From NCBI GenBank assembly GCA_030616165.1, contig JAUWXV010000176.1:1-7833 (forward strand): a stretch of 7,833 nt of DNA, written 5' to 3'. Position 1 is the stretch's first letter; the number at the start of each line of letters is the position of its first letter. This stretch comes from a bacterium (GTDB lineage: Bacteria; SM23-31; JAUVVT01). The translations under genes were made by a program, and so were the position numbers. Under the pieces are notes generated by a model. The model was not told the DNA's origin. It saw only the letters and a program-made list of their open reading frames with translations, and searched no databases. Below, piece by piece: positions 1-5,685 of this stretch.

Positions 1-17
1 TTTAAAAATATGTTAAC

Positions 18-43
18 GGACAGAACGCTGTTCTGTCCCTACA
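18..43. repeat. Left copy of a 26-base palindromic inverted repeat
   Basis: The copy contains a perfect 9-bp stem, GGACAGAAC (18-26) and GTTCTGTCC (30-38), with a 3-base loop, followed by CTACA. Its reverse complement matches the copy at 70-95 at most positions, including the TGTAGGG end, so the two form a head-to-head pair. No T-tract follows the stem, so it does not look like an intrinsic terminator for the aldolase gene, which ends at 233. Confidence 0.8.
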
Positions 44-69
44 TAATAGTCATTTGTAATTGAATATAT

Positions 70-95
70 TGTAGGGACAGGACATTGTCCTGTCC
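70..95. repeat. Right copy of a 26-base palindromic inverted repeat
   Basis: This copy starts with TGTAGGG and contains a perfect 9-bp stem, GGACAGGAC (75-83) and GTCCTGTCC (87-95), with loop ATT. It is the inverted partner of 18-43, separated by 26 AT-rich bases. The stems differ between copies (AGAAC versus AGGAC) but each stays perfectly paired, which points to a stem that is maintained or copied rather than to chance. The bases between 96 and 232 show nothing else I can support. Confidence 0.8.
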
Positions 96-232
96 TTCTG
101 TTCTAAAGTAAAAGTTGATTTTATTTCGTTTATTACTTTTCTATTTTAAAAAATGTCAGGAAAATATATGTCATTTATTATTTAATAAGGCACTACTTAA
201 TTTTTATTCCACAAATAACGCCTATTTATTGC

Positions 233-1084
233 TTATGCTTGTCCCGCCGCGCCGACACGTAAAATCCATTTTTCGACTACCTTTCCCATATCCTGCATGG
301 CTTCAACCAGAGCAGTAGATACCCAGGGATTCTTACACATATTCCACTGCTGTTTGAGAGATTCCCGAACAGCCCGGATGAGTTCACTGGCAATATTAAT
401 CTTAGCAATACCAAGAGATATTGCTTTTTTGATGTCTTTATCAGGAGTACCTGAGCCGCCGTGTAGGACAAGTGGGATATGGACTTTTGAATTAATGGCT
501 TCAAGAAGGTCGAATCTCAGCCGCGGAAGACTAATGTAGTTACCATGTGCATTGCCAATTGAAATCGCCAGTGCATCAACACCTGTTGCATTCACAAAAG
601 CGAATGCATCTTCCGGGTCAGTAAGAGTTGAAACTTGTTCTCCTTCGATAGTAGAGTCATGAATTTTGCCCACAGAGCCAATTTCACCTTCAACAGTAAC
701 ACCAAGCGGACGGGCAATCTCAACAACTTTACGAAGTGCTTCAATATTCTCAGAGAAATGTTTATTTGAGAAATCGAGCATTACAGATGTATATCCTGCA
801 TCAAGACAAGATTTGACTTGTTCAAGTGATTTACCATGGTCAAGATGTAAGGCGGCAGGAATAGTATCTTTTCCCGGCAAAGCATGGGCAATATTAGCCA
901 TTACGCGAGGATTGAGCAGAGAAAATTCACTAAAACCATTCATAAGAATGACCGGTGAATCAAGTTTCTCTGCAATATTAAGAACAGTCAGCATAGTTTC
1001 GGCATTCCATACACAGAATGAAGGAACTGCATATCCGCCGACAACAGCTTTTTTCATCAATTCCAACATCGGGATAAATTTCAT
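233..1084 (-). CDS. Class II ketose-bisphosphate aldolase (fructose/tagatose-bisphosphate aldolase family)
   Basis: A cytosolic zinc-dependent aldolase of 283 residues, the usual length for the GatY/KbaY/FbaA group. The family cleaves fructose-1,6- or tagatose-1,6-bisphosphate to dihydroxyacetone phosphate and glyceraldehyde-3-phosphate. Seen directly: HLDHGKS at 80-86 (catalytic Asp82 and zinc ligand His83 in this family), VEGEIG at 131-136 (Glu134), GNAHG at 178-182 (zinc ligand His180), LHGGSGT at 207-213 (zinc ligand His208 and phosphate-binding glycines) and KINIAS at 228-233 for substrate binding. The ATG at 1082-1084 has AGGA at 1093-1096, 8 bases upstream. Two usually conserved sites differ: FS instead of GS after Asp104, and Lys140 where the family often has a second Gly. 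Fructose versus tagatose versus another substrate cannot be decided. No kinase or isomerase partner lies beside it, so it appears monocistronic. Confidence 0.93.
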   Translation of the reverse strand: MKFIPMLELMKKAVVGGYAVPSFCVWNAETMLTVLNIAEKLDSPVILMNGFSEFSLLNPRVMANIAHALPGKDTIPAALHLDHGKSLEQVKSCLDAGYTSVMLDFSNKHFSENIEALRKVVEIARPLGVTVEGEIGSVGKIHDSTIEGEQVSTLTDPEDAFAFVNATGVDALAISIGNAHGNYISLPRLRFDLLEAINSKVHIPLVLHGGSGTPDKDIKKAISLGIAKINIASELIRAVRESLKQQWNMCKNPWVSTALVEAMQDMGKVVEKWILRVGAAGQA

Positions 1085-1123
1085 TTATCGTGTCCTATTT
1101 TCCATTGGTTTATTCGTTGTCAA

Positions 1124-1152
1124 AATATATATAAAAATAAATCTTAAATCAA
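1124..1152 (-). promoter_or_regulatory. Possible sigma70-type promoter for the aldolase gene
   Basis: On the minus strand TTGATT (1147-1152) and TATATT (1124-1129) are separated by exactly 17 bases. The -10 is the same TATATT as in the much stronger promoter at 4028-4056. The implied transcript would start about 33 bases before the aldolase ATG, leaving room for its AGGA ribosome site. The region is very AT-rich, so a chance match is possible. Confidence 0.3.
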
Positions 1153-1225
1153 ATATTTTTCTCTCTGGAATATGGGTATCACATATTTTATAGGAAAATA
1201 AGAGACTGCCCATTGGAGGTGCATT

Positions 1226-1285
1226 ATGGTACATTTTGGTAAAAAAATAGCACAACAGCATAAAACCATTGAGCCATTTAAATAA
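1226..1285 (+). CDS. Possible 19-residue small ORF with a strong Shine-Dalgarno
   Basis: An ATG at 1226 is preceded by GGAGG (1215-1219) at an ideal 6-base spacing and followed by 19 codons, MVHFGKKIAQQHKTIEPFK, then TAA. The peptide is basic and hydrophilic with no membrane segment. I do not recognise it. It could be a small protein, a leader peptide, or the 5' stub of a decayed gene, since the downstream bases carry no longer frame. It is the only plus-strand candidate in this gap with a good ribosome site. The main evidence is that site, which can occur by chance. Confidence 0.22.
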   Translation: MVHFGKKIAQQHKTIEPFK

Positions 1286-1327
1286 TTGTTTTCATTAGAA
1301 ATTTACATGTGGGAGATAGTGGACTCG

Positions 1328-1357
1328 TCCTCCTGAGGCGGATTCGCCTATGGCGGA
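1328..1357. repeat. Tandem pair of TCCGCC/GGCGGA-type mini-palindromes
   Basis: Two adjacent 15-base imperfect palindromes abut: TCCTCCTGAGGCGGA (1328-1342) and TTCGCCTATGGCGGA (1343-1357). Each can form a 6-bp stem with a 3-base loop and one mismatch or wobble. Alternative pairings between them (AGGCG at 1336-1340 with CGCCT at 1345-1349) are also possible. They are GC-rich islands in an AT-rich gap and match the palindromes at 2879-2894 and 2977-2991. Confidence 0.6.
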
Positions 1358-1376
1358 AACCAGTGACTTACTGGTT
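1358..1376. repeat. Perfect 7-bp hairpin next to the tandem palindromes
   Basis: AACCAGT (1358-1364) and ACTGGTT (1370-1376) pair perfectly around a 5-base loop, GACTT. It directly abuts the tandem palindromes, so 1328-1376 could fold as three consecutive stem-loops. No T-tract follows on either strand, so a terminator role is not supported. Confidence 0.5.
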
Positions 1377-1784
1377 AACAGTCAGTTGCCCTATTAATTT
1401 TTAACAACTTTGTAACTCATTAAAAAACAAAATAACTGCAAAGCCTTTACATTTTTAATTGTCACAATTGAAACAAATGGATACTATTTAACAACATTGC
1501 TGCTACGAATAGACAAATTTATTTTTTTTATTTTTGCAATTAGAAAATCAATTTTATACCAAACGCTCATGCTCTTTTAAGAGCGCCACGAAAAATGAAA
1601 ATACTTGATATTAATCATCTCAGGAAACTTTGGCTACGTGAATTATATTCTATTTTAAGAATAAAAGTGGGAAGAATTGACAAGGTGTAAACTTTTTATT
1701 CCCTATTGAATAACAAACCATACATTTCTCCCATACCCCTCTGCACCTATTTAGTTTATTAAGAATTGAATACCTTTAAAGAAT
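1377..1784. other. AT-rich intergenic gap without a recognisable gene
   Basis: No credible coding frame is visible. It holds two small dyads: AATTGT-C-ACAATT at 1457-1469, which is operator-like in shape but about 370 bases from the nearest start codon, and GCTCTT/AAGAGC at 1571-1584. A 31-codon ATG frame at 1595-1690 has no ribosome site and is not called. No intrinsic terminator is visible below the gene that ends at 1785. Confidence 0.5.
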
Positions 1785-2333
1785 TTATTCTTCTAAAATA
1801 CTATTATTTTCAATATTCACTTTAATATTCTGACCGTTTGGATGAATTAGGCACAATATATTCGAATTATCAGCATTTACCTGTGCAATTTTTTTCCTTC
1901 CTGATGATTCACTTTCCACATACCATGATTTCTCCTCTTCTTCATATACTAAACTTATCATTTTTTCAGTATCATCATCGTTCATTTCAACTACATCAAA
2001 ACGATTCTTAGATGCCATAATCCGATAAATTTTCCCGTTTTTCTCCACAAATTGAATATCCTGTTCCCCCTCTGTCATTTTCACAGGATTTTCTCCTGTA
2101 TAAAATTCGATGACATTTAATATAGCAAAATCGACGAAACCAACTACCTCATATACAGGGATAATGAAAAAAATCCACATTACCATAGAATTCATCCATT
2201 TGTCACCAACCTCGCTGTTCCATTTGTACAGCTTTTTTGTAAGCATAAACTTTCCGAAGCATCCGGCAAAACTACAAATACAAATGCACAATATTAAAAC
2301 AATCGAAAGGACTTTTAGAGTTCTACTTTTCAT
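1785..2333 (-). CDS. DUF3332-family putative lipoprotein, function unknown
   Basis: The protein has 182 residues from the chosen start. It opens with basic residues and a hydrophobic stretch ending in SFAGC, a lipobox-like signal with the Cys at residue 25, though Phe at the -3 position is not ideal. After it come FGKFMLTKKLYKWN and a longer hydrophobic stretch around residues 49-77 with IPVYEVVGFVDFAILNVIEF and then TGENP. This layout (CFGxFxLTxKLYxWN, IPVY, FxDFxxLNxIEFxTGxNP) is what I recall of DUF3332, a family without known function. The C-terminal half is polar and acidic, with EMNDDD and YEEEEK, and probably lies in the periplasm. Two ATGs are adjacent. AGGAG at 2339-2343 is 5 bases from the second (2331-2333) but only 2 from the first (2334-2336), so I chose the second. 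It appears to be a single-gene unit. Confidence 0.8.
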   Translation of the reverse strand: MKSRTLKVLSIVLILCICICSFAGCFGKFMLTKKLYKWNSEVGDKWMNSMVMWIFFIIPVYEVVGFVDFAILNVIEFYTGENPVKMTEGEQDIQFVEKNGKIYRIMASKNRFDVVEMNDDDTEKMISLVYEEEEKSWYVESESSGRKKIAQVNADNSNILCLIHPNGQNIKVNIENNSILEE

Positions 2334-2338
2334 CATGT

Positions 2339-2343
2339 CTCCT
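2339..2343 (-). promoter_or_regulatory. Ribosome binding site deciding the DUF3332 start
   Basis: AGGAG on the minus strand favours the second of two tandem ATG codons: spacing is 5 bases to 2333 and 2 bases to 2336. The choice changes the protein by one Met. Confidence 0.6.
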
Positions 2344-2362
2344 ATGTTTGTTAATTAACTTG

Positions 2363-2384
2363 CCAAATTATAAAACAAATTTGG
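2363..2384 (-). promoter_or_regulatory. Perfect -10 box inside an inverted repeat, upstream of the DUF3332 gene
   Basis: On the minus strand a consensus TATAAT lies at 2367-2372, which would start transcription about 25 bases before the start codon. No good -35 is present at 16-18 bases. The box overlaps a 7-bp inverted repeat, CCAAATT (2363-2369) and AATTTGG (2378-2384), which could be an operator or simply AT-rich dyad symmetry. Confidence 0.35.
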
Positions 2385-2441
2385 TCTTGTTTTTATATAA
2401 GATTTCCTGTAAATTTGAAAATTAATTTAAATACTTATTAA

Positions 2442-2813
2442 GTAAATGTCAATAAGATTTATTATTTTCCTTTATATTTAATTCATTCCAATCTTTCTCG
2501 GAAAATTAATGGGAAAAGGTGTATATATGAGACTAAAAATCTAAAAGATATCTATCATTTTACACCAAAAGCGGCAAGAATTGGCAAGAAATATTTAACA
2601 GGATATGTTTTAAGTAGATTGATGTATAAAAATTATCATTTTTATTATTGGCATGAAATTTTTAGTTCTGGTCCAATCGGCGACACTGAATTGAACGATT
2701 TGCAAACTATTAAATTTACAATTCCAAGAGAGCAATTAAACATGTAAAAAATTGAAGAGCATTTTTAAGAAATTCTACCATTTGACCAGTGTAACGATTT
2801 GTTAATACATTAA
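2442..2813 (+). pseudogene. Decayed frame, possibly a restriction-modification specificity or methylase C-terminal fragment
   Basis: One plus-strand frame stays open for 101 codons (2442-2744) without a usable early start, ends at TAA 2745, and resumes sensibly across two more stops (2766 and 2811). The readable part includes YHFTPKAARIGKKYLTGYVL, SRLMYKNYHFYYWHEIFSSG, and DLQTIKFTIPREQ followed, after the stop, by KIEEHF. The order 'small hydrophobic helix, YY, G-x-x-x-T, DL-x-x-I-x-F-x-IP, EQ, KIEE' resembles the end of target-recognition domains in type I HsdS subunits and TaqI-like methylase specificity domains (IP-x-P-x-x-EQ-x-KI). The match is by eye and weak. The missing start, three stops and absent partner genes point to a dead fragment. 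It is the only plus-strand coding-like stretch of any length here, unlike its minus-strand neighbours, which may signal past transfer. Confidence 0.3.
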
Positions 2814-2878
2814 CTTTAAATATTCGCACCTGAAAAAAGCAGTTTTATGGTTTATTAATAATAAAAGCTTAAATTTCA

Positions 2879-2894
2879 TCCCGCCAAGGCGGGA
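2879..2894. repeat. Perfect GC-rich palindrome TCCCGCC/GGCGGGA
   Basis: TCCCGCCAAGGCGGGA forms a perfect 7-bp stem with a 2-base gap at its centre, within very AT-rich DNA. It marks the left edge of the inverted-repeat element at 2896-3029 and belongs with the similar palindromes at 1328-1357 and 2977-2991. Confidence 0.65.
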
Positions 2895-2895
2895 C

Positions 2896-3029
2896 AAATG
2901 CCAAATAAAATCCAAATGACTAAATGTCAAAACTTGTTAATTTATAGTTATTTTGATATTTGGATTTTTTTCCTAATCCGCCTTTGGAGGTGAGCTTGAT
3001 TTGACATTTGGATTTTGACATTTGACATT
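2896..3029. repeat. Imperfect long inverted-repeat element with 'caaatg' arms
   Basis: The left arm (about 2896-2933) carries AAATGCC, AATCCAAATGAC and AAATGTCAAAAC. The right arm (about 2999-3029) carries TTTGACATTTGG, ATTTTGACATTTG and ACATT. The reverse complement of the right arm aligns to the left with the shared core AAAATCCAAATG and several small gaps. The 65-base middle includes TTTTGATATTTGGATTTTTT and the degenerate palindrome at 2977-2991. No reading frame of substance is present. It looks like a non-coding palindromic repeat, possibly MITE-like, though I see no target-site duplication. Confidence 0.5.
2977..2991. repeat. Degenerate copy of the TCCGCC/GGCGGA mini-palindrome
   Basis: TCCGCCTTTGGAGGT keeps four of six stem pairs, with a G/A mismatch and a T/T end. 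It sits inside the spacer of the inverted-repeat element, just before the right arm, roughly mirroring the intact palindrome at the left edge. Confidence 0.4.
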
Positions 3030-3030
3030 A

Positions 3031-3174
3031 AATATTCTATTTTCTACTAATATAGAAGAATTATTAGTTAAAGGGTTAAGAAATCACCTCACTAGTTTGG
3101 TACCCGAATATTACTATTTTCGAGCCATTATAATTGAACTATCAGAAAACACTTTAAATCTATTCACTTTTTAA
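3031..3174 (+). other. Short open frame after the repeat element, possible gene remnant
   Basis: A plus-strand frame with no ATG runs 47 codons to TAA at 3172, containing NIEELLVKGLRNHLTSLVPE and FRAIIIELSENTLNLFTF. The composition looks protein-like (amphipathic helices, Pro-Glu turn). It is in a different frame from the decayed fragment at 2442-2813, and the palindromic element lies between them. I do not recognise it. It might be a remnant of the same or another broken gene, or chance. Confidence 0.18.
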
Positions 3175-3201
3175 AAGCATGAAGAAAGCAGTGAATGTTG
3201 C

Positions 3202-3981
3202 TCAAAATCGCACCTGAATAGTAGTTAATATTCCACCTTCTATAATGGGGGCAATCCCGAAGTAAATTTTCTTGCCGTTGTTATGTCCGATAATGTCTTC
3301 CTTTGCCCGCTGATAGGTCTCAAACCGCCTTTCTTCGTCAGACTTGACAATCAATGCCATAATACCACCAATTAATGGACCAGTGAATGCACCAATTCTT
3401 GTCTCATCAGTGTCATCAACGTAGAAAAGGCTTGTTAAACCTGTTGCTATGGAAACACAACCTGATATTATACGCTGTTTTCGTTTTTTTTGAGCCAGTT
3501 CTTCAAAACGTCGTTCTCCATAGTAAAATTTTTGCCGTACCTGGTCAGAATTATCCGCAGGTAAATCGCTGAATTCACGGTAGATTAGCTCCTGCTCAGA
3601 GGCAATCTTGAATGGTAAAACACTTAAGCCCCCGAAGAGCAAACCTCCCCCAAGGAGTGCGTATCCAACAGTCCTTGCATCATTATCTCCAGCAGAAGCG
3701 AGTACTGCTGCTCCTCCGATTCCTGTTCCTATACCAAGACCCAGCAAAACATAACCACCTATCCGGCGATTACGCAGTGCTTTGTCTGAGAGAGACTTAA
3801 GGCTAGCATTAAGCAGACCAAGTGTCTTCGCTTCCTGATTCTTTGTCACATTGTCCTGAACAAAAACTCTGGATTCTGTAAAAAGCCCAGCTGCCGGCTG
3901 CGCCTTAATTTCAGTAAACAATATACTTAATATTAACAGAGTAATCAGCCCAATGTGAATATAACTTCCAAATTTTTTCAT
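3202..3981 (-). CDS. Exported protein of unknown function with a duplicated hydrophobic hairpin module
   Basis: The protein has 259 residues and I do not recognise its family. Residues 1-27 are a signal peptide: Lys-Lys, then a hydrophobic core LITLLILSILF, with likely cleavage after IKA. Residues 70-137 and 168-224 look like two copies of one module. Each has a basic start (RNRRIGGY; RKQRIISG), a Gly-rich hydrophobic run, a short acidic turn (DNDART; DTDETR), a second Gly-rich run (GYALLGGGLLFGG; GAFTGPLIGG) and a charged aromatic helix (SEQELIYREF; DEERRFETYQ). Between them is KFYYGERRFEELAQKKRKQR. The end (KIYFGIAPII, GGILTTIQVRF) reads as two beta strands with terminal Phe, like an outer-membrane C-terminal signal. 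AAGAG lies 4 bases and AGGAAG 10 bases upstream of the ATG. A strong promoter precedes it and no partner gene is adjacent. A two-hairpin envelope protein is the best description; function is unknown. Confidence 0.8.
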   Translation of the reverse strand: MKKFGSYIHIGLITLLILSILFTEIKAQPAAGLFTESRVFVQDNVTKNQEAKTLGLLNASLKSLSDKALRNRRIGGYVLLGLGIGTGIGGAAVLASAGDNDARTVGYALLGGGLLFGGLSVLPFKIASEQELIYREFSDLPADNSDQVRQKFYYGERRFEELAQKKRKQRIISGCVSIATGLTSLFYVDDTDETRIGAFTGPLIGGIMALIVKSDEERRFETYQRAKEDIIGHNNGKKIYFGIAPIIEGGILTTIQVRF

Positions 3982-4492
3982 GTTGCTCTTTCTTCCTGAT
4001 TAAAAGTGGAAAAATTAATTGACGAACAATATAAAATAATTAAGTTGTAATGTCAATATGAAAATGAAAAATTTTGATTATATTTATGCTGAAAATTTAA
4101 TAAATTAAAATTTTATTTTTATTTTCTAGATAGTTGGTTGTTGGCTCCGAGGGTGGGACGATGTTAGAACTTTTTTCAAAAATCTGAATGAGGATGTATT
4201 CATTCCCTGCTTTTAATTTTTAACGCTCTCAAATCAAATCGTATTTCCCGGAACTAAATTGGTCTAACCCTCAAGGATCAGTTTTTAAAAATAAAATCCT
4301 ACTAAGTATCTGTTTTAATGCTTTTCGGTTAAAAGAAGTTGCCTAAGGCAATTTGGAAGAAACTGTGATTTCTCTTTTATCCGCTGTTAGACGATGGCAT
4401 TAGACACCAGCAACTCGAAAACTTGCGAAAGTTATTGAATCGCCGTATTTTTTTATTCATGTACTGTTATTATCCATAGCATCATAAGAAAA
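3982..4492. other. AT-rich intergenic gap between the exported-protein gene and the GH130 gene
   Basis: Apart from the promoter at 4028-4056, no gene is visible. Small dyads are present: GAATGA/TCATTC (4186-4205) and TTGCC/GGCAA (4339-4351). The minus strand around 4090-4215 has a 41-codon stretch without stops (including FEKSSNIVPPSEPTTNYL) but no start or ribosome site, so I do not call it. No clear intrinsic terminator follows the GH130 stop at 4493. Confidence 0.5.
4028..4056 (-). promoter_or_regulatory. Near-consensus sigma70-type promoter of the exported-protein gene
   Basis: On the minus strand a perfect TTGACA (4051-4056) and TATATT (4028-4033, five of six) are separated by exactly 17 bases. 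Transcription would start near 4021, giving a leader of about 40 bases before the ATG at 3979-3981. This is the best promoter in the window. Confidence 0.7.
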
Positions 4493-5674
4493 TTAAACTC
4501 TACAATAACCCCATAGATAATCAAGTAAATTATTTAGATTGCAGGTTAATAAGATAACATATTTATCAGCACTGCCACAGTAGAAAAAGAGTTTTTCCTT
4601 AACAACAACTATTCCGGTGGGAAAAACGACTGCAGGGACATCAACTTGATATACCTCATCGCCATAAAGTTCATATGTCTTTGAAGGAATATAGATTGGC
4701 GTTTTAGTTCTACATAATACATCTCTCGGATTATCTAAATCTAATATGGCCGCGGATATAGAGTATCCCCTTTTAATCCCTTTTTTTAGTCCATAACTCT
4801 TTGCCACATCTAAATTTATTTCTCCAACACTGTGATATATCAGTAACCATCCCCGTTCAGTCTTTATAGGTGGAGGACCTGAACCTATCTTTTCTTTCTC
4901 ATGTTGATATATACCAGCTTTTAAAATTCGACTTTTTTCGCGCTTCTCATAAAGAATCTGCCATTTTTTTCTATGTTTCTCAGGCCTTAATAATTGCTCT
5001 AATCCGGCATCCAATACATCGAGAAATATGCCATCAGATGGAGGATATCTTAGTAGCATATAGACCGCATCATTTTCCCAAAATGGTATCGAATTTCGAG
5101 ACTCTATGTCGTGTATTATTCCATGATAGGTAATTTCTTTAAAGTCGTTTGTGGAATAGATAGCTATTCTATCATCATTTCCATCACCTTTGAATGGGGG
5201 GTTTATCTTTCCGCATCCGACCAGGAGATAGGTCTGTCCGTACCTGACGATCCGGATGTCCTCTATCCCATAGATAAAATCTTGATGATCGGTGCCATCG
5301 CCCCGGATCACCACGTTCTGTAATCTGCTGAAATGAACACCATCCTCACTCGCCAAAGGCCAAATCTCAGAGACATAGTTTTCCAGACGGTAGCGCTCAA
5401 TACCCCACTTCTCATCGAAAAAGTTACTCTTTTGATACCTTTGGTGGCATCTCGGCATCAGGATAACCTTGTTCTGGAATATCTCAGCTCCACCGTTGAA
5501 GACAGCTCCAATCTTCAGCTTTCCGTTCTCGTGCCAGGTGAGCCCGATGTCGTGAGGCTTCACAATGGGATTTTCCCCATAGGAGTCCAGTTTAAAGATA
5601 GTCTCTCCCGACTCGATTTGAACGACTTTTCCATCTCCTAATTCCTTAACTGTGCGGTCCAAAGGAGAGTCCAT
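4493..5674 (-). CDS. GH130-family glycoside phosphorylase or hydrolase (mannoside-type)
   Basis: The ORF has 398 residues from its first ATG (5689), or 393 from the start chosen here. The family is a five-bladed beta-propeller; most members phosphorolyse beta-mannosides to mannose-1-phosphate, and some hydrolyse them. In 398-residue numbering: ENPIVKP at 39-45; YGIEDIRI at 140-147, matching the GxEDPR motif whose Asp (here Asp144) is the usual catalytic acid; ESRNSIPFWEN (196-206) with LLRYP (212-216), where Arg198 and Arg214 sit about where phosphorylases bind phosphate; GSGPPPIKTERGWLLIYHSV (269-288) with His286; then YSISAAILDLDNP and FFYCGSADKY. Retention of both Arg and the His favours a phosphorylase, but I judge this by spacing only. 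There is no signal peptide, so it is cytosolic. It is the third gene of the glycosyltransferase operon. AGGA (5681-5684) stands 6 bases before the ATG at 5672-5674. The first ATG overlaps the upstream stop (ATGA) but has no ribosome site. Confidence 0.88.
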   Translation of the reverse strand: MDSPLDRTVKELGDGKVVQIESGETIFKLDSYGENPIVKPHDIGLTWHENGKLKIGAVFNGGAEIFQNKVILMPRCHQRYQKSNFFDEKWGIERYRLENYVSEIWPLASEDGVHFSRLQNVVIRGDGTDHQDFIYGIEDIRIVRYGQTYLLVGCGKINPPFKGDGNDDRIAIYSTNDFKEITYHGIIHDIESRNSIPFWENDAVYMLLRYPPSDGIFLDVLDAGLEQLLRPEKHRKKWQILYEKREKSRILKAGIYQHEKEKIGSGPPPIKTERGWLLIYHSVGEINLDVAKSYGLKKGIKRGYSISAAILDLDNPRDVLCRTKTPIYIPSKTYELYGDEVYQVDVPAVVFPTGIVVVKEKLFFYCGSADKYVILLTCNLNNLLDYLWGYCRV

Positions 5675-5680
5675 TTCACT

Positions 5681-5684
5681 TCCT
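5681..5684 (-). promoter_or_regulatory. Ribosome binding site supporting the downstream GH130 start
   Basis: AGGA, 6 bases before the ATG at 5672-5674, lies within the first codons of the longer version that begins at 5689. Either translation starts at 5674 by this site, or it starts at 5689 by coupling through the ATGA overlap with the upstream gene. Confidence 0.5.
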
Positions 5685-5685
5685 A

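Noticed and set aside
18-95. Intrinsic terminator for the aldolase gene
   Set aside because: Stems are strong but more than 130 bases from the stop codon and without a T-tract.
115-318. Plus-strand 67-codon ORF
   Set aside because: It runs into the aldolase gene on the opposite strand, has no ribosome site, and its composition is low-complexity Leu/Phe/Tyr as expected of AT-rich DNA.
666-1193. Plus-strand 175-codon ORF
   Set aside because: It is almost entirely antisense to the aldolase, whose motifs are unambiguous.
1595-1690. 31-codon plus-strand ORF
   Set aside because: No ribosome site, no recognisable motif, and its length is expected by chance.
3162-3196. Inverted repeat ATTCACT/AGTGAAT below the exported-protein gene
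   Set aside because: The 21-base loop and lack of a T-tract on the minus strand make it a poor terminator.
2824-3218. Direct repeat TCGCACCTGAA at 2824-2834 and 3208-3218
   Set aside because: An 11-base match is expected by chance in a window this size, and the flanks do not align; not accepted as a target-site duplication.
4870-5641. Three consecutive plus-strand ORFs (4870-5133, 5111-5323, 5333-5641)
   Set aside because: All are antisense to the GH130 gene, switch frame, and show no family motifs.
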